Source: UBA11957 sp963603285 (GTDB lineage Bacteria; Bacillota; Clostridia; Lachnospirales; Lachnospiraceae). Taken from it: a DNA stretch of 64,000 nt. The notes beneath the pieces are model-generated. The model did no database searches. It was not told the origin of the DNA and saw only the letters and a program-made list of their open reading frames with translations. A program made the position numbers and the translations under genes. This document shows, piece after piece, positions 25,963 through 33,824 of the stretch; the stretch's first letter is position 1, and the number at the start of each line of letters is the position of its first letter. Where the stretch lies: positions 29,538-93,537 of the forward strand of contig CAVCMG010000006.1 of NCBI GenBank assembly GCA_963603285.1, in the 5' to 3' direction.

Positions 25963-26517
25963 TTGACAGAGGAAAAGATCGTCCGTGGATTGAAGAGGAA
26001 AAATACAGATGCTCTGGCGGAGTTGATGGAACGGTATGGCAGGTATGTCGCAGGCATTATCAGCCAGCTGTTAAAGGGATATGGCACGGTGCAGGATGTG
26101 GAGGAACTGATGGCGGATGTTTTTCTGGCGGTGTGGAATGCTTCAGACAGGCTGGATCTTACGATGTATTCCAGTCTGAAGGGGTATCTGGGAGCTGTAG
26201 CCAGAAATAAGGCCAAGGATTTTCTGCGTAAGAAAAAGCTTGCAACGCTGGCACTGGATGATGATATTCTTGTTTTTTCAGATAGTGTGGAAAAGGAGTT
26301 TCTGCAAAAGGAACAGCAGGCTATTATCCAAAAGGCTCTTGACCGGCTTTCCGTGGAGGACAGGGATATATTTATCCGCTACTACTATCGCTATGAAAAA
26401 GTTTCTGATATTGCTCGACAGATGGTTATGAATGAGCAGACGGTCAAAAGCCGTCTGGCCAGGGGACGTAAATTTCTGAAACAGGTTCTTATGGATGACT
26501 ATGGATTAAATGAGTGA
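25963..26517 (+). CDS. ECF-type RNA polymerase sigma factor
   Basis: 184 residues from TTG at 25963, chosen because AGGAGG lies seven bases upstream; an ATG nine codons earlier has no site. Region 2 (ALAELMERYGRYVAGIISQ to VARNKAKDFLRKK) and region 4 (RLSVEDRDIFIRYYY with a helix-turn-helix SDIARQMVMNEQTVKSRLARG) are both present. There is no region 3, as in ECF factors. The next gene, 16 bp downstream, encodes a single-pass membrane protein likely to be its anti-sigma factor. The TTG start would keep its level low. Confidence 0.88.
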   Translation: MTEEKIVRGLKRKNTDALAELMERYGRYVAGIISQLLKGYGTVQDVEELMADVFLAVWNASDRLDLTMYSSLKGYLGAVARNKAKDFLRKKKLATLALDDDILVFSDSVEKEFLQKEQQAIIQKALDRLSVEDRDIFIRYYYRYEKVSDIARQMVMNEQTVKSRLARGRKFLKQVLMDDYGLNE

Positions 26518-26533
26518 ATGAAGGAGGTTGCTT

Positions 26534-27328
26534 ATGAAAATAAAAATCAGTGACATGATGGATCAGGCTACGGAATGCAGCGAAGATCTGACATCTGCCG
26601 GCCCGGACATTGACTTTGACAAAGTAAAAGAATCGGTCATGAAAAAAGCACAGGCAAAACCTGTACATAAAAAGAGTATTTTCTTTTATGCCCGCACAGT
26701 AGCTGCTGTCTTTGCTGTTGTGCTGGTCGTAACAGGTACAACGGTTATTGCCAAAGGTCTGCTGCCACTTGGCGGATTAGTGCCGAAAGATACGATAGAT
26801 GAAATTACCGAACCGGAGGTTGCCGCCTCCTATGCGGAAATGACAACGGCGTCCGAATTAGCTGCCTTTTCAGAGACTGTCGATTCTGGCGATGATATTC
26901 CTCAAACACGGCAGGTGGTTGGAAACCCTTACGAAAATGAATCTGAAAAAGATCTCGAACGAGACAGAGTCTGCTTCACCTATACTTCTGCCAACGGCAC
27001 CTACTCCATTCCCGACTTATATCTTGGCAATGGTGCTTTCGCTGAATTTCATACCGACGGCCAGACCGGCCTTTATCTCCAGAAAGGGCAGACGGTAACC
27101 CTGCAGTTTTCACAGGAGGATGCTGCATATCCGGATACAGAAGATTCCAGCGCAGATATTGGCTATACCTTAAACGGCCAGTATACAGGTCTCCTTGTCA
27201 GCCGCGATCCGGAAATCAGCTGTAGTTTTACCGCCCCCTCATCCGGAAATTATGTCATTGTTCTCTCGAATTTCGGTGTTTCCCGGACCATTTATAAAAA
27301 TATTACCGTCACAGTACATGATAAATAA
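26534..27328 (+). CDS. Putative membrane anti-sigma factor
   Basis: 264 residues. A cytoplasmic N-terminus of about 50 residues (KISDMMDQATECSEDL) leads to one membrane helix (about 55-80, ARTVAAVFAVVLVVTGTTVI). A Thr/Ser/Glu-rich linker and an extracytoplasmic beta-sandwich-like domain follow (about 145-264, with YTSANGTYSIPDLYLGNG). No classic zinc anti-sigma HxxxCxxC motif is present. The role is inferred from the topology and the position directly after an ECF sigma gene. AAGGAGG sits six bases before the ATG. Signal and release protease are unknown. Confidence 0.65.
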   Translation: MKIKISDMMDQATECSEDLTSAGPDIDFDKVKESVMKKAQAKPVHKKSIFFYARTVAAVFAVVLVVTGTTVIAKGLLPLGGLVPKDTIDEITEPEVAASYAEMTTASELAAFSETVDSGDDIPQTRQVVGNPYENESEKDLERDRVCFTYTSANGTYSIPDLYLGNGAFAEFHTDGQTGLYLQKGQTVTLQFSQEDAAYPDTEDSSADIGYTLNGQYTGLLVSRDPEISCSFTAPSSGNYVIVLSNFGVSRTIYKNITVTVHDK

Positions 27329-27357
27329 CCCCATGCAGCTCAAAGTTTGCTAATATA

Positions 27358-27392
27358 AACAGGAGAAAGGAATTATCCATTCTCCTGTTTTC
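27358..27392 (+). terminator. Rho-independent terminator after sigma/anti-sigma operon
   Basis: Perfect 10-bp stem AACAGGAGAA / TTCTCCTGTT, 12-base loop, then a T run. Confidence 0.8.
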
Positions 27393-27482
27393 CGTTTACG
27401 CAGGCAACGAACCAGAGTCCATGCTTACACATAACCTTATCAACTGCCGCAATAACCATGTGAAATCTCCGAAGCGGGTTTC

Positions 27483-28433
27483 TTATAGTTTCACCTGCAC
27501 AGAATCCTGCTTCAGCACCCCTTCCAGATCAAACGCCGGGATAAAGCTCTCCTTGTCCACGCCGCCTTCCTGGATATACACCTTTGTAAAGCCAAGCTCC
27601 AACGCATAATCGACAACCTTTTCATATTCCCGCTTCGTCACACTGCGCTCCAGCTCCGGATGGTACGGGAATTTGCGCAGTGGCGTATACTGGCTCATCA
27701 GACTGAGCCATATCTGGTCGCCATAGGTTTCCCACAGATAGGACAGCACGGCCTTACTGTTCTTCACATGCCTAGGCAGTACCAGATGACGCACCAGCAC
27801 ACCCTTTTTCATGATCCCCCGCTCATCAAACACAGCCTCCGGCTGCTGCCGCACCATCTCAGAAAGCGCCTCATAGGCCACCGGGAAATAATCCCCCGCC
27901 CTGGAAAGCTCTGCCGCCAGCTTCGGATCCGCATACTTCATATCCGGCATCCAGATATCCACAAGCCCCTCGAGAAGCTTCAGCGTCTCCACCGCCTCAT
28001 ATCCCCCGCAGTTATACACCACCGGAATCGAAAGCCCCCTCTCCTTTGCCATCACCAGAGCCCGCGCAATCGCCGCCACCTCATGCGTCGGCGTCACCAG
28101 ATCAATATTGTTGGCCCCCTTCTCCTGCAATTCCAGAAAAATCTCCGCAAGCCGCTCCACCGAAACATCCGCCCCATGCGCGCCCCCCGCAATCTCATAA
28201 TTCTGGCAGAACACACATCGCAGATTACACCCTGTAAAAAACACCGTCCCTGCCCCTTTAGTCCCCGAAAGACAAGGCTCCTCCCAGAAATGCAAAGCCG
28301 CCCTCGCCACCGACAGCCGTCCCGCAGCCCCACAAAAGCCAACCTGCCCCGCCAGCCGGTCCACACCGCACCGTCTCGGACACAATACACAGGAACGCAT
28401 CATATTTTCCAACTTATCCACATTCTCCGTCAT
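27483..28433 (-). CDS. COG1313 (PflX-like) radical SAM protein
   Basis: 316 residues. The radical SAM cluster FFTGCNLRCVFC (C69, C73, C76) is preceded by an N-terminal four-Cys set C15, C18, C22, C34 (CVLCPRRCGVDR), typical of COG1313 proteins often mislabelled pyruvate formate-lyase activating enzyme. The core contains TPTHEVAAI and YNCGGYEAVETLKLLEG. Function is unknown; related proteins act in modifications other than glycyl radical activation. GAGGGG precedes the ATG. It lies on the strand opposite to the glycyl radical enzyme, 1.6 kb away, with the sigma factor operon between, so a partnership is not supported by operon structure. Confidence 0.82.
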   Translation of the reverse strand: MTENVDKLENMMRSCVLCPRRCGVDRLAGQVGFCGAAGRLSVARAALHFWEEPCLSGTKGAGTVFFTGCNLRCVFCQNYEIAGGAHGADVSVERLAEIFLELQEKGANNIDLVTPTHEVAAIARALVMAKERGLSIPVVYNCGGYEAVETLKLLEGLVDIWMPDMKYADPKLAAELSRAGDYFPVAYEALSEMVRQQPEAVFDERGIMKKGVLVRHLVLPRHVKNSKAVLSYLWETYGDQIWLSLMSQYTPLRKFPYHPELERSVTKREYEKVVDYALELGFTKVYIQEGGVDKESFIPAFDLEGVLKQDSVQVKL

Positions 28434-28529
28434 ACAATCCCCTCATACCAGTCACTTACTCGAATACATTTCCTCTGTTAAATACCATAACATCCCGTCC
28501 CATCCACCATACCACCACAACCTACAAAA

Positions 28530-28678
28530 GGGGCTGCTGCGATCGTTCGGATTTCCGCATATATATATGTTTCAAGCGACTTTCCCGAGCAAGAGTCCGA
28601 GACCTCAGGCTCGGACCGGCGCAGGCGGAGCGCAGAAACATACATATATACGGGAAGCCGGACGATTGCAGCAGCCCC
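28530..28678. repeat. Large palindromic element C (44-bp imperfect arms, 61-bp centre)
   Basis: Left arm 28530-28573 and right arm 28635-28678 pair at 38 of 44 positions. The arms start GGGGCTGCTGC, pass through an ATATATATATG block and end TTTC / GAAA. The 61-nt centre contains its own 7-bp hairpin GTCCGAG / CTCGGAC. The element begins 17 bp past the lysA stop and ends 96 bp before the next start, and can fold as one long stem. It shares layout but not centre sequence with the elements at 32425 and 61667. Confidence 0.85.
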
Positions 28679-28694
28679 GCTCACAACTTATCTT

Positions 28695-29972
28695 TTAAAC
28701 TTCTCTGAAAATCTTCTCAAAAATCGGAAACTGGTCAAGTGTAGCAAAGTAATCCCTCGGCGTCTCCGCTCTCCTGATCACCTCAAAGCTGCCATCCTCC
28801 TTCAACAGCACCTCTGCCGAACGCAGTCTTCCGTTATAATTATATCCCATCGAAAATCCATGTGCACCCGTATCATGGATAAACAGCACATCCCCATTCT
28901 CGATCTCCGGCAGCATACGATCTACAGCAAACTTATCGTTATTCTCACACAGAGAACCCGTCACATCATACTTATGGTCACACGGCGCATCCTCCTTACC
29001 CATAACTGTGATATGATGATAAGCGCCATACATCGCCGGACGCATCAGATTGGCTGCACACGCATCCACACCGATATACTCCTTATGTGTATGTTTTGCA
29101 TGGATCGCTGTCGTTACCAGACCACCGTAAGGGCCTGTCATGAAACGTCCCATCTCTGTATAAATAGCGACATCGCCCATACCTGCCGGTACAAGAATCT
29201 CCTCATATACCTTGCGGACACCTTCACCGATCGCAATAATATCGTTCGGCTCCTGATCCGGCTTGTACGGAATACCAACGCCACCGGACAGATTGATAAA
29301 GGAAAGCTTAACACCCGTCTTTTCCTTAATCTCAACGGCTGTCTCAAACAGCTGCTTTGCCAGCTGCGGATAGTACTCGTTCGTTACCGTATTGCTTGCC
29401 AGGAACGCATGCATACCAAACTCCTCGCAGCCCTTTTCTTTCAGGATACGATAAGCCTCAAAGATCTGCTCCGTTGTCATACCGTACTTTGCATCGCCCG
29501 GGTTATCCATGATACCGTTGCTCATCTTGAACACACCGCCCGGATTGTAACGGCAGCTGATCTTTTTCGGCAGATCGCCGGTCACTTTCTCAAGGAAATC
29601 GATGTGGGTAATATCGTCCAGATTGATGATCGCATTGACCTTTCTTGCATACTGGAATTCCTCTGCCGGTGTATCGTTGGAGGAAAACATAATATCATCG
29701 CCTACAGCGCCCATAGCCTGGGACAGCATCAGCTCTGTCAGGGAAGAGCAGTCACAGCCGCAGCCGTACTCACGCATGATATCGATCAGAAACGGATTCG
29801 GGCATGCCTTTACCGCATAATACTCCTTGTATCCCGGATTCCATGCAAAAGCCTTTTTGATGGCTTCACAGTTCTTACGGATACCGGCCTCATCGTAAAT
29901 ATGGAACGGCGTCGGTACTTCCCGGATGATTTCTTCCAGTTTTTCCTTGGTGACAAATGGTACTTTTTTCAT
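28695..29972 (-). CDS. lysA: Diaminopimelate decarboxylase
   Basis: 425 residues, a fold-type III PLP enzyme that decarboxylates meso-diaminopimelate to lysine. PLP lysine K55 lies in YYAVKACPNP. Others: CDCSSLTEL, FINLSGGVGIPY (glycine loop for phosphate), EMGRFMTGPYGGLV, GSLCENNDKFAVDR with the catalytic Cys, and MGYNYNGRLRSAEV. The length and motifs fit LysA better than arginine or carboxynorspermidine decarboxylases, though the somewhat divergent sequence leaves a related D-amino-acid decarboxylase possible. AGAGGAG precedes the ATG. The 144 bp upstream shows no lysine riboswitch or T-box that I can recognise. Confidence 0.87.
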   Translation of the reverse strand: MKKVPFVTKEKLEEIIREVPTPFHIYDEAGIRKNCEAIKKAFAWNPGYKEYYAVKACPNPFLIDIMREYGCGCDCSSLTELMLSQAMGAVGDDIMFSSNDTPAEEFQYARKVNAIINLDDITHIDFLEKVTGDLPKKISCRYNPGGVFKMSNGIMDNPGDAKYGMTTEQIFEAYRILKEKGCEEFGMHAFLASNTVTNEYYPQLAKQLFETAVEIKEKTGVKLSFINLSGGVGIPYKPDQEPNDIIAIGEGVRKVYEEILVPAGMGDVAIYTEMGRFMTGPYGGLVTTAIHAKHTHKEYIGVDACAANLMRPAMYGAYHHITVMGKEDAPCDHKYDVTGSLCENNDKFAVDRMLPEIENGDVLFIHDTGAHGFSMGYNYNGRLRSAEVLLKEDGSFEVIRRAETPRDYFATLDQFPIFEKIFREV

Positions 29973-30116
29973 AATTTTCTCCTCTTTTGCTGGTTACCTG
30001 GTTGCCTTTATCAACATTTACAGCTTGCGCCGCAAATGAAAATTCATACTTTATTCTTCCCGGACAGACAATACCTCCGGATAACAGATCGCATTTTCAT
30101 CTGGAAAATACTTTCT

Positions 30117-30977
30117 CTATTCTACATGCTTATGGGTAAACAGATGATCCTGACAGTATTCATAGTTACCCTTACAACGGGAACAGTAGCGGAATTCCAG
30201 ATTCGGATCGTCAAGCTCTGTCCGTCCGCACACCGCACATCTGTGGATCGGGCCATTGCCCTGCGCACCGCGGCCGGCATTTCCCATATTGACCGCTTTC
30301 TTAAACTGCTGCTTTCTGTGGATCTCCCGCGGATCGATCCGGCGGTAATTTCTCGTCATCAGGAAATAGATCAGCACATTCATCAGCGAGCATACGATCA
30401 CGATACGGGTGGCAAAATTGCCCCGGACCATATCGTACAGAAGATACGCAATATCCAGCCATGCCAGATATTTGATCTTCAGCGGAATAATAAAATACAG
30501 CATGACCTGCATATCCGGATAGGTCATCGCAAATCCGAGGAAGATCGACAGACTGATATAATACGTAGAAAAAGCAGAGCCGAAAGCACCCAGGGCTACC
30601 GGCCCGCCATACATGATCCACAGTACACCGTACAGAATAAAAGCGCCGATGATCGTCCAGAAGATGCCGCCAAAAATATATACATTATAGCGGAAGGTTC
30701 CCCATGTATTTTCCAGGGATGTACCGATGGAATAATAGAAAAACAGCATGATCACCGTAAAAATATTCAGACTGGACGGCGGCACCAAAAGCCAGCTCAC
30801 CAGACGCCAGATCTGGCCATGCAGGATATAATAGGGATCCAGAAAAAGATAACTGGTCAGATTGCCTCCGGCAAATTCCAGCACATAGCCAAGAATATAG
30901 GTTGCTATAATATATAACGTCAGATTCCGGATCGCCAGATGTCCGAACTTTCGTTCCATTCGATTTAACAGCTTCAT
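30117..30977 (-). CDS. Rhomboid-like membrane protein with C-terminal zinc ribbon
   Basis: 286 residues with about six membrane helices in a rhomboid-like arrangement (YIIATYILGYVLEF, then GQIWRLVSWLLVPP and ENTWGTFRYNVYIFGG, which echo rhomboid HPxWR and ExxxGxxxF positions). The catalytic GxSx in helix 4 and the later His are not evident; the nearest match is GAFGSAFS and no His follows in the helices, so it is probably proteolytically inactive. A cytosolic tail carries a CxxC...CxxC ribbon (CAVCGRTELDD to YCSRCKGNYEYC) and ends with His residues. GGGAGG precedes the ATG. It is driven by a consensus promoter with a long leader. Function unknown. Confidence 0.78.
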   Translation of the reverse strand: MKLLNRMERKFGHLAIRNLTLYIIATYILGYVLEFAGGNLTSYLFLDPYYILHGQIWRLVSWLLVPPSSLNIFTVIMLFFYYSIGTSLENTWGTFRYNVYIFGGIFWTIIGAFILYGVLWIMYGGPVALGAFGSAFSTYYISLSIFLGFAMTYPDMQVMLYFIIPLKIKYLAWLDIAYLLYDMVRGNFATRIVIVCSLMNVLIYFLMTRNYRRIDPREIHRKQQFKKAVNMGNAGRGAQGNGPIHRCAVCGRTELDDPNLEFRYCSRCKGNYEYCQDHLFTHKHVE

Positions 30978-31126
30978 ACAGCCTCCCGTTTTACTTTTTC
31001 AGTCATATCACAAGATCGTTGTGTAAAGTATCCGCTCTGCGATCCGCAGTTTTGCATATATATGCAGCTTTTCACAGATTTTCGAACTTTTATACACTGT
31101 CGCGGCATTTTCTTCACAATAGAAAT

Positions 31127-31155
31127 ATTATACGATTGCCCCCTGTCTTTGTCAA
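31127..31155 (-). promoter_or_regulatory. Consensus promoter for rhomboid-like gene, with about 140-nt leader
   Basis: Perfect TTGACA, 17-base spacer, perfect TATAAT on the minus strand. The transcript would have a leader of about 140 nt with two small hairpins: CTGCG/CGCAG at 31037-31049 and the 14-bp palindrome TGCATATATATGCA at 31053-31066. The 346-bp space to aroC holds this and the divergent aroC promoter and nothing else I recognise. Confidence 0.75.
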
Positions 31156-31170
31156 TTTTTTTGCGCATGC

Positions 31171-31199
31171 TTTACATTTTGTACGGTTTTCAGTATACT
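31171..31199 (+). promoter_or_regulatory. Putative promoter of aroC
   Basis: TTTACA, 17-base spacer, TATACT on the plus strand, about 125 bp before aroC. Its -35 lies 15 bp from the -35 of the divergent rhomboid promoter. Confidence 0.65.
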
Positions 31200-31323
31200 T
31201 TTTACCAGACTATATATGCATTTTATGAAAGAAAGGATATATCTATCCGCCATATATAAAGCTGTGCACCTCTACTTTTACAGCACAGCGGTACACGGAT
31301 ATTTATAAAAGGACTATACCACT

Positions 31324-32421
31324 ATGGCTGGCTCATCATTTGGCAACCTTTTCCGTATCACAACCTGGGGCGAATCCCACGGCAAAGGCGTCGGCGTTGT
31401 CGTCGACGGCTGTCCGGCAGGACTTCCCCTGACCGAAGCCGATATCCAGCAGTATCTGAACCGCCGCAAACCGGGACAGAGCCGCTTTTCCACCCCGCGC
31501 AAGGAGGACGATGCCGTAGAAATCCTCTCCGGCATTTTCGAGGGTCGCACCACCGGCACCCCGATCTCCATGGCCGTCTACAATAAAACCCAGCGTTCCC
31601 AGGATTACTCCGAGATTGCATCCTATTACCGCCCCGGCCATGCCGACTATACCTTCGATGAAAAATACGGTTTCCGCGACTACCGCGGCGGCGGACGCTC
31701 CTCCGGCAGAGAAACCATCGGCCGTGTGGCAGGCGGCGCTGTAGCCGCAAAGCTTCTCGGCGAGCTCGGTATCCGGCTGCAGGCATACGCTAAAGCCATC
31801 GGCCCCGTCACCTGCAAAACCTTTGACGCCGAAGAAATCTGGAACAACAGCCTCTACATGCCCGATGCAGGCGCAGCCGCCAGAGCCCGGGACTACTTAA
31901 ATACCTGCATGGAACAGAAAGACTCCGCCGGTGGCATCATCGAATGCATCGTCGACGGCCTCCCCGCCGGTCTTGGCGATCCCGTCTTTGAAAAGCTAAG
32001 TGCCAGCCTCGCCAGAGCCATCTGCTCCATCGGCGCTGTCAAAGGCTTCGAAATCGGCGACGGCTTTGCCGCTGCCACAGCCAAAGGATCCACTAACAAC
32101 GACGCCTTCCACATGACCTCCGACGGCCATGTAGAAAAGCTCACCAACCACGCCGGAGGCATCCTCGGCGGAATCTCCGATGGCAGCCGCCTCACCTTAC
32201 GCGTCGCCATCAAACCCACCCCGTCCATCGCCTCCCCCCAGCAGACCGTCAACCGCTCGGGCGAAGACATCACCTGCGAAATCAAAGGCCGCCACGACCC
32301 CATCATCGTCCCCCGCGCCGTCGTAGTCGTAGAGTCCATGACCGCCCTAGTCCTCGCCGACGCCCTCCTCATGGGCATGAGCGCCAAACTGGACAACGTG
32401 AAAAAAGTCTGGGGCAAATAA
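31324..32421 (+). CDS. aroC: Chorismate synthase
   Basis: 365 residues. It converts EPSP to chorismate, last step of the shikimate pathway, with reduced FMN. Signatures: GNLFRITTWGESHGKGVG at the N-terminus, RRKPGQSRFSTPRKEDD, DYRGGGRSSGRETIGRVAGG, and C-terminal KPTPSIASPQQTVN then GRHDPIIVPRAVVV. The length is normal. The Shine-Dalgarno is weak (AAAAGGA about 10 bases before the ATG). It is monocistronic; a large palindromic element starts 4 bp after the stop and can serve as terminator. Confidence 0.97.
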   Translation: MAGSSFGNLFRITTWGESHGKGVGVVVDGCPAGLPLTEADIQQYLNRRKPGQSRFSTPRKEDDAVEILSGIFEGRTTGTPISMAVYNKTQRSQDYSEIASYYRPGHADYTFDEKYGFRDYRGGGRSSGRETIGRVAGGAVAAKLLGELGIRLQAYAKAIGPVTCKTFDAEEIWNNSLYMPDAGAAARARDYLNTCMEQKDSAGGIIECIVDGLPAGLGDPVFEKLSASLARAICSIGAVKGFEIGDGFAAATAKGSTNNDAFHMTSDGHVEKLTNHAGGILGGISDGSRLTLRVAIKPTPSIASPQQTVNRSGEDITCEIKGRHDPIIVPRAVVVVESMTALVLADALLMGMSAKLDNVKKVWGK

Positions 32422-32424
32422 ACA

Positions 32425-32662
32425 GGATAAAAACGGCAGTGGCCGCTCGTCCGCAGGAAAGGGGTATATATCCTCTGCCAAACGATCAAAGTGCGCTTTT
32501 AGCAAGAAATGAGATCCCATGCTTACGTAGACTTCGCGCGAGCCCGCTTTAGCGAGCGCGATTATGTCGAAGTTAGCATGTAGCTCATTTTTGCGTTGCA
32601 CTTGTTTTGCAGAGGATATATACCCCTTTCCTGCGGACGAGCGGCCACTGCCGTTTTTATCC
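32425..32662. repeat. Large palindromic element A (54-bp perfect arms, conserved core)
   Basis: Arms 32425-32478 and 32609-32662 are exact reverse complements over 54 bp. Outer ends read GGATAAAAACGGC / GCCGTTTTTATCC, so the folded form ends in a T run on both strands and suits the convergent aroC and lactonase genes as terminator. Inside are AAAC and GTTT, then a 120-nt core (32484-32603) with a further stem-loop around CGCGCGAG / AGCGAGCGCG. The core recurs with only 2 substitutions, inverted, in the element at 61667-61956, while the arms do not. Confidence 0.95.
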
Positions 32663-32674
32663 GTCCGTCTTATT

Positions 32675-33733
32675 CTACTCTTCTTCCAGCTTAGTAATCA
32701 GAATACAGTTCGGCGTCTCAATCTCCAACGGTTTCCCCTTCATCATGATCACATTATTCTCATAATCAATCACAAACGTCGTAATACTGTTCGACTCATG
32801 ATTCACCACCGCCATATGCTTTCCATCCGGGAACACCATAATATCCTTCGGATACGCCCCGCTCGTCGGCAGACAGAACTCCGGTGTCAGCATACCCGTC
32901 TCTTCATCAATCTCAAACATCGTCGTCGAATTAATACCCGCCGTCGTACAGAACAGATGCTTTCCGTCCGGTGCCAGCGTGATCGCCTCCGCCGCATCAT
33001 GCCGCGGATCCACTTCACCGAGGATCGTACTCACACTCTGGATGCGCTCAAAAAATACATTCTTGTCATCACTGCTGTAACGGTACACATCAATCTTTCT
33101 CGCCAGCTCACAGATCACATACGCAAACTTGCCCGTCTTGTCAAATACCAGCTCCCGCGGTCCCGATTCCAGATCACAGCGCAGGATATCTACCAGCAAA
33201 AGCTTGTCCTTTGCCTTGTTAAACTTATATACCTTAACCTGATCGATACCGTTATCCACCGCACATAAAAAGCGGTTATCCGGCGTCGATACCACGCAGC
33301 TGACACGCGGCCGGAAATTACGCTCTGCCACAGAGCCCAGCCCCTTATGGAACACACCGGCCACAACACTGCCCAGACGTCCGTCCTTATGGGTATGTAC
33401 CACCGTCACCTTACCGTCATGGTAACCGGCCACATTCAGATACTGCCCCTTGGCATCCACCGACAGGTAACAGCCTCTCATACCATCTATATCAACCTTA
33501 TTGATCAGCTCAAGATCACCATCCCTGAGAATCCGGAATACCGCTACACCCTCATCTGCGATCGAATACAGATACTTTTTATTCCTGGACTGCACAACAT
33601 AGGATGAATTATTGATCGGCACGACCTTGCGCTCTGTCAGCGTACCTTCCTCCACATTCACATCACAGATATGAATACCGATACTGCTGCCATGCGTGTA
33701 TGTCCCCACATACGCTACATATCTTTCGCTCAT
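32675..33733 (-). CDS. Lactonase-family seven-bladed beta-propeller protein
   Basis: 352 residues resembling YbhE-type 6-phosphogluconolactonase. It begins YVAYVGTYTHGSSIGIHICD and shows repeated blade motifs (PRELVFDKTGKFAYVICEL, AEAITLAPDGKHLFC, PKDIMVFPDGKHMAVVNHES). No signal peptide. Members hydrolyse 6-phosphogluconolactone or other lactones, but many homologues are uncharacterised, and no pentose phosphate genes adjoin. GGAGGG precedes the ATG. Transcribed alone; the stop lies 12 bp from palindromic element A. Confidence 0.85.
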   Translation of the reverse strand: MSERYVAYVGTYTHGSSIGIHICDVNVEEGTLTERKVVPINNSSYVVQSRNKKYLYSIADEGVAVFRILRDGDLELINKVDIDGMRGCYLSVDAKGQYLNVAGYHDGKVTVVHTHKDGRLGSVVAGVFHKGLGSVAERNFRPRVSCVVSTPDNRFLCAVDNGIDQVKVYKFNKAKDKLLLVDILRCDLESGPRELVFDKTGKFAYVICELARKIDVYRYSSDDKNVFFERIQSVSTILGEVDPRHDAAEAITLAPDGKHLFCTTAGINSTTMFEIDEETGMLTPEFCLPTSGAYPKDIMVFPDGKHMAVVNHESNSITTFVIDYENNVIMMKGKPLEIETPNCILITKLEEE

Positions 33734-33824
33734 TCTAAAAGCCCTCCTTGATGCAAAACATAGCTTATTGTCATTTTACCATACCCCCCGGCAAATCACA
33801 ATGTATGCACTCTGAAATTTTTCA

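Noticed and set aside
27483..28433. Canonical activating enzyme for the glycyl radical enzyme
   Set aside because: The N-terminal four-Cys set and sequence place it in COG1313; it is on the opposite strand with an unrelated operon between.
28530..28678. CRISPR array
   Set aside because: One inverted structure, no evenly spaced direct repeats, and no cas genes in the window.
29973..30116. Lysine riboswitch or T-box upstream of lysA
   Set aside because: No conserved riboswitch core or specifier-loop sequence could be found in the 144 bp.
28860..30917. Open frame of 685 codons antisense to lysA and the rhomboid-like gene
   Set aside because: Spans two real genes on the other strand and the promoterless gap between them; composition is unlike a protein.
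30974..31168. 64-codon frame in the rhomboid leader
   Set aside because: Its start overlaps the proposed promoter -35 region, so it would not be fully transcribed; no binding site.
32425..32662. Insertion sequence or transposon for the palindromic element
   Set aside because: No transposase frame fits in 238 bp and no flanking direct repeat is evident; a non-autonomous mobile element is still possible.
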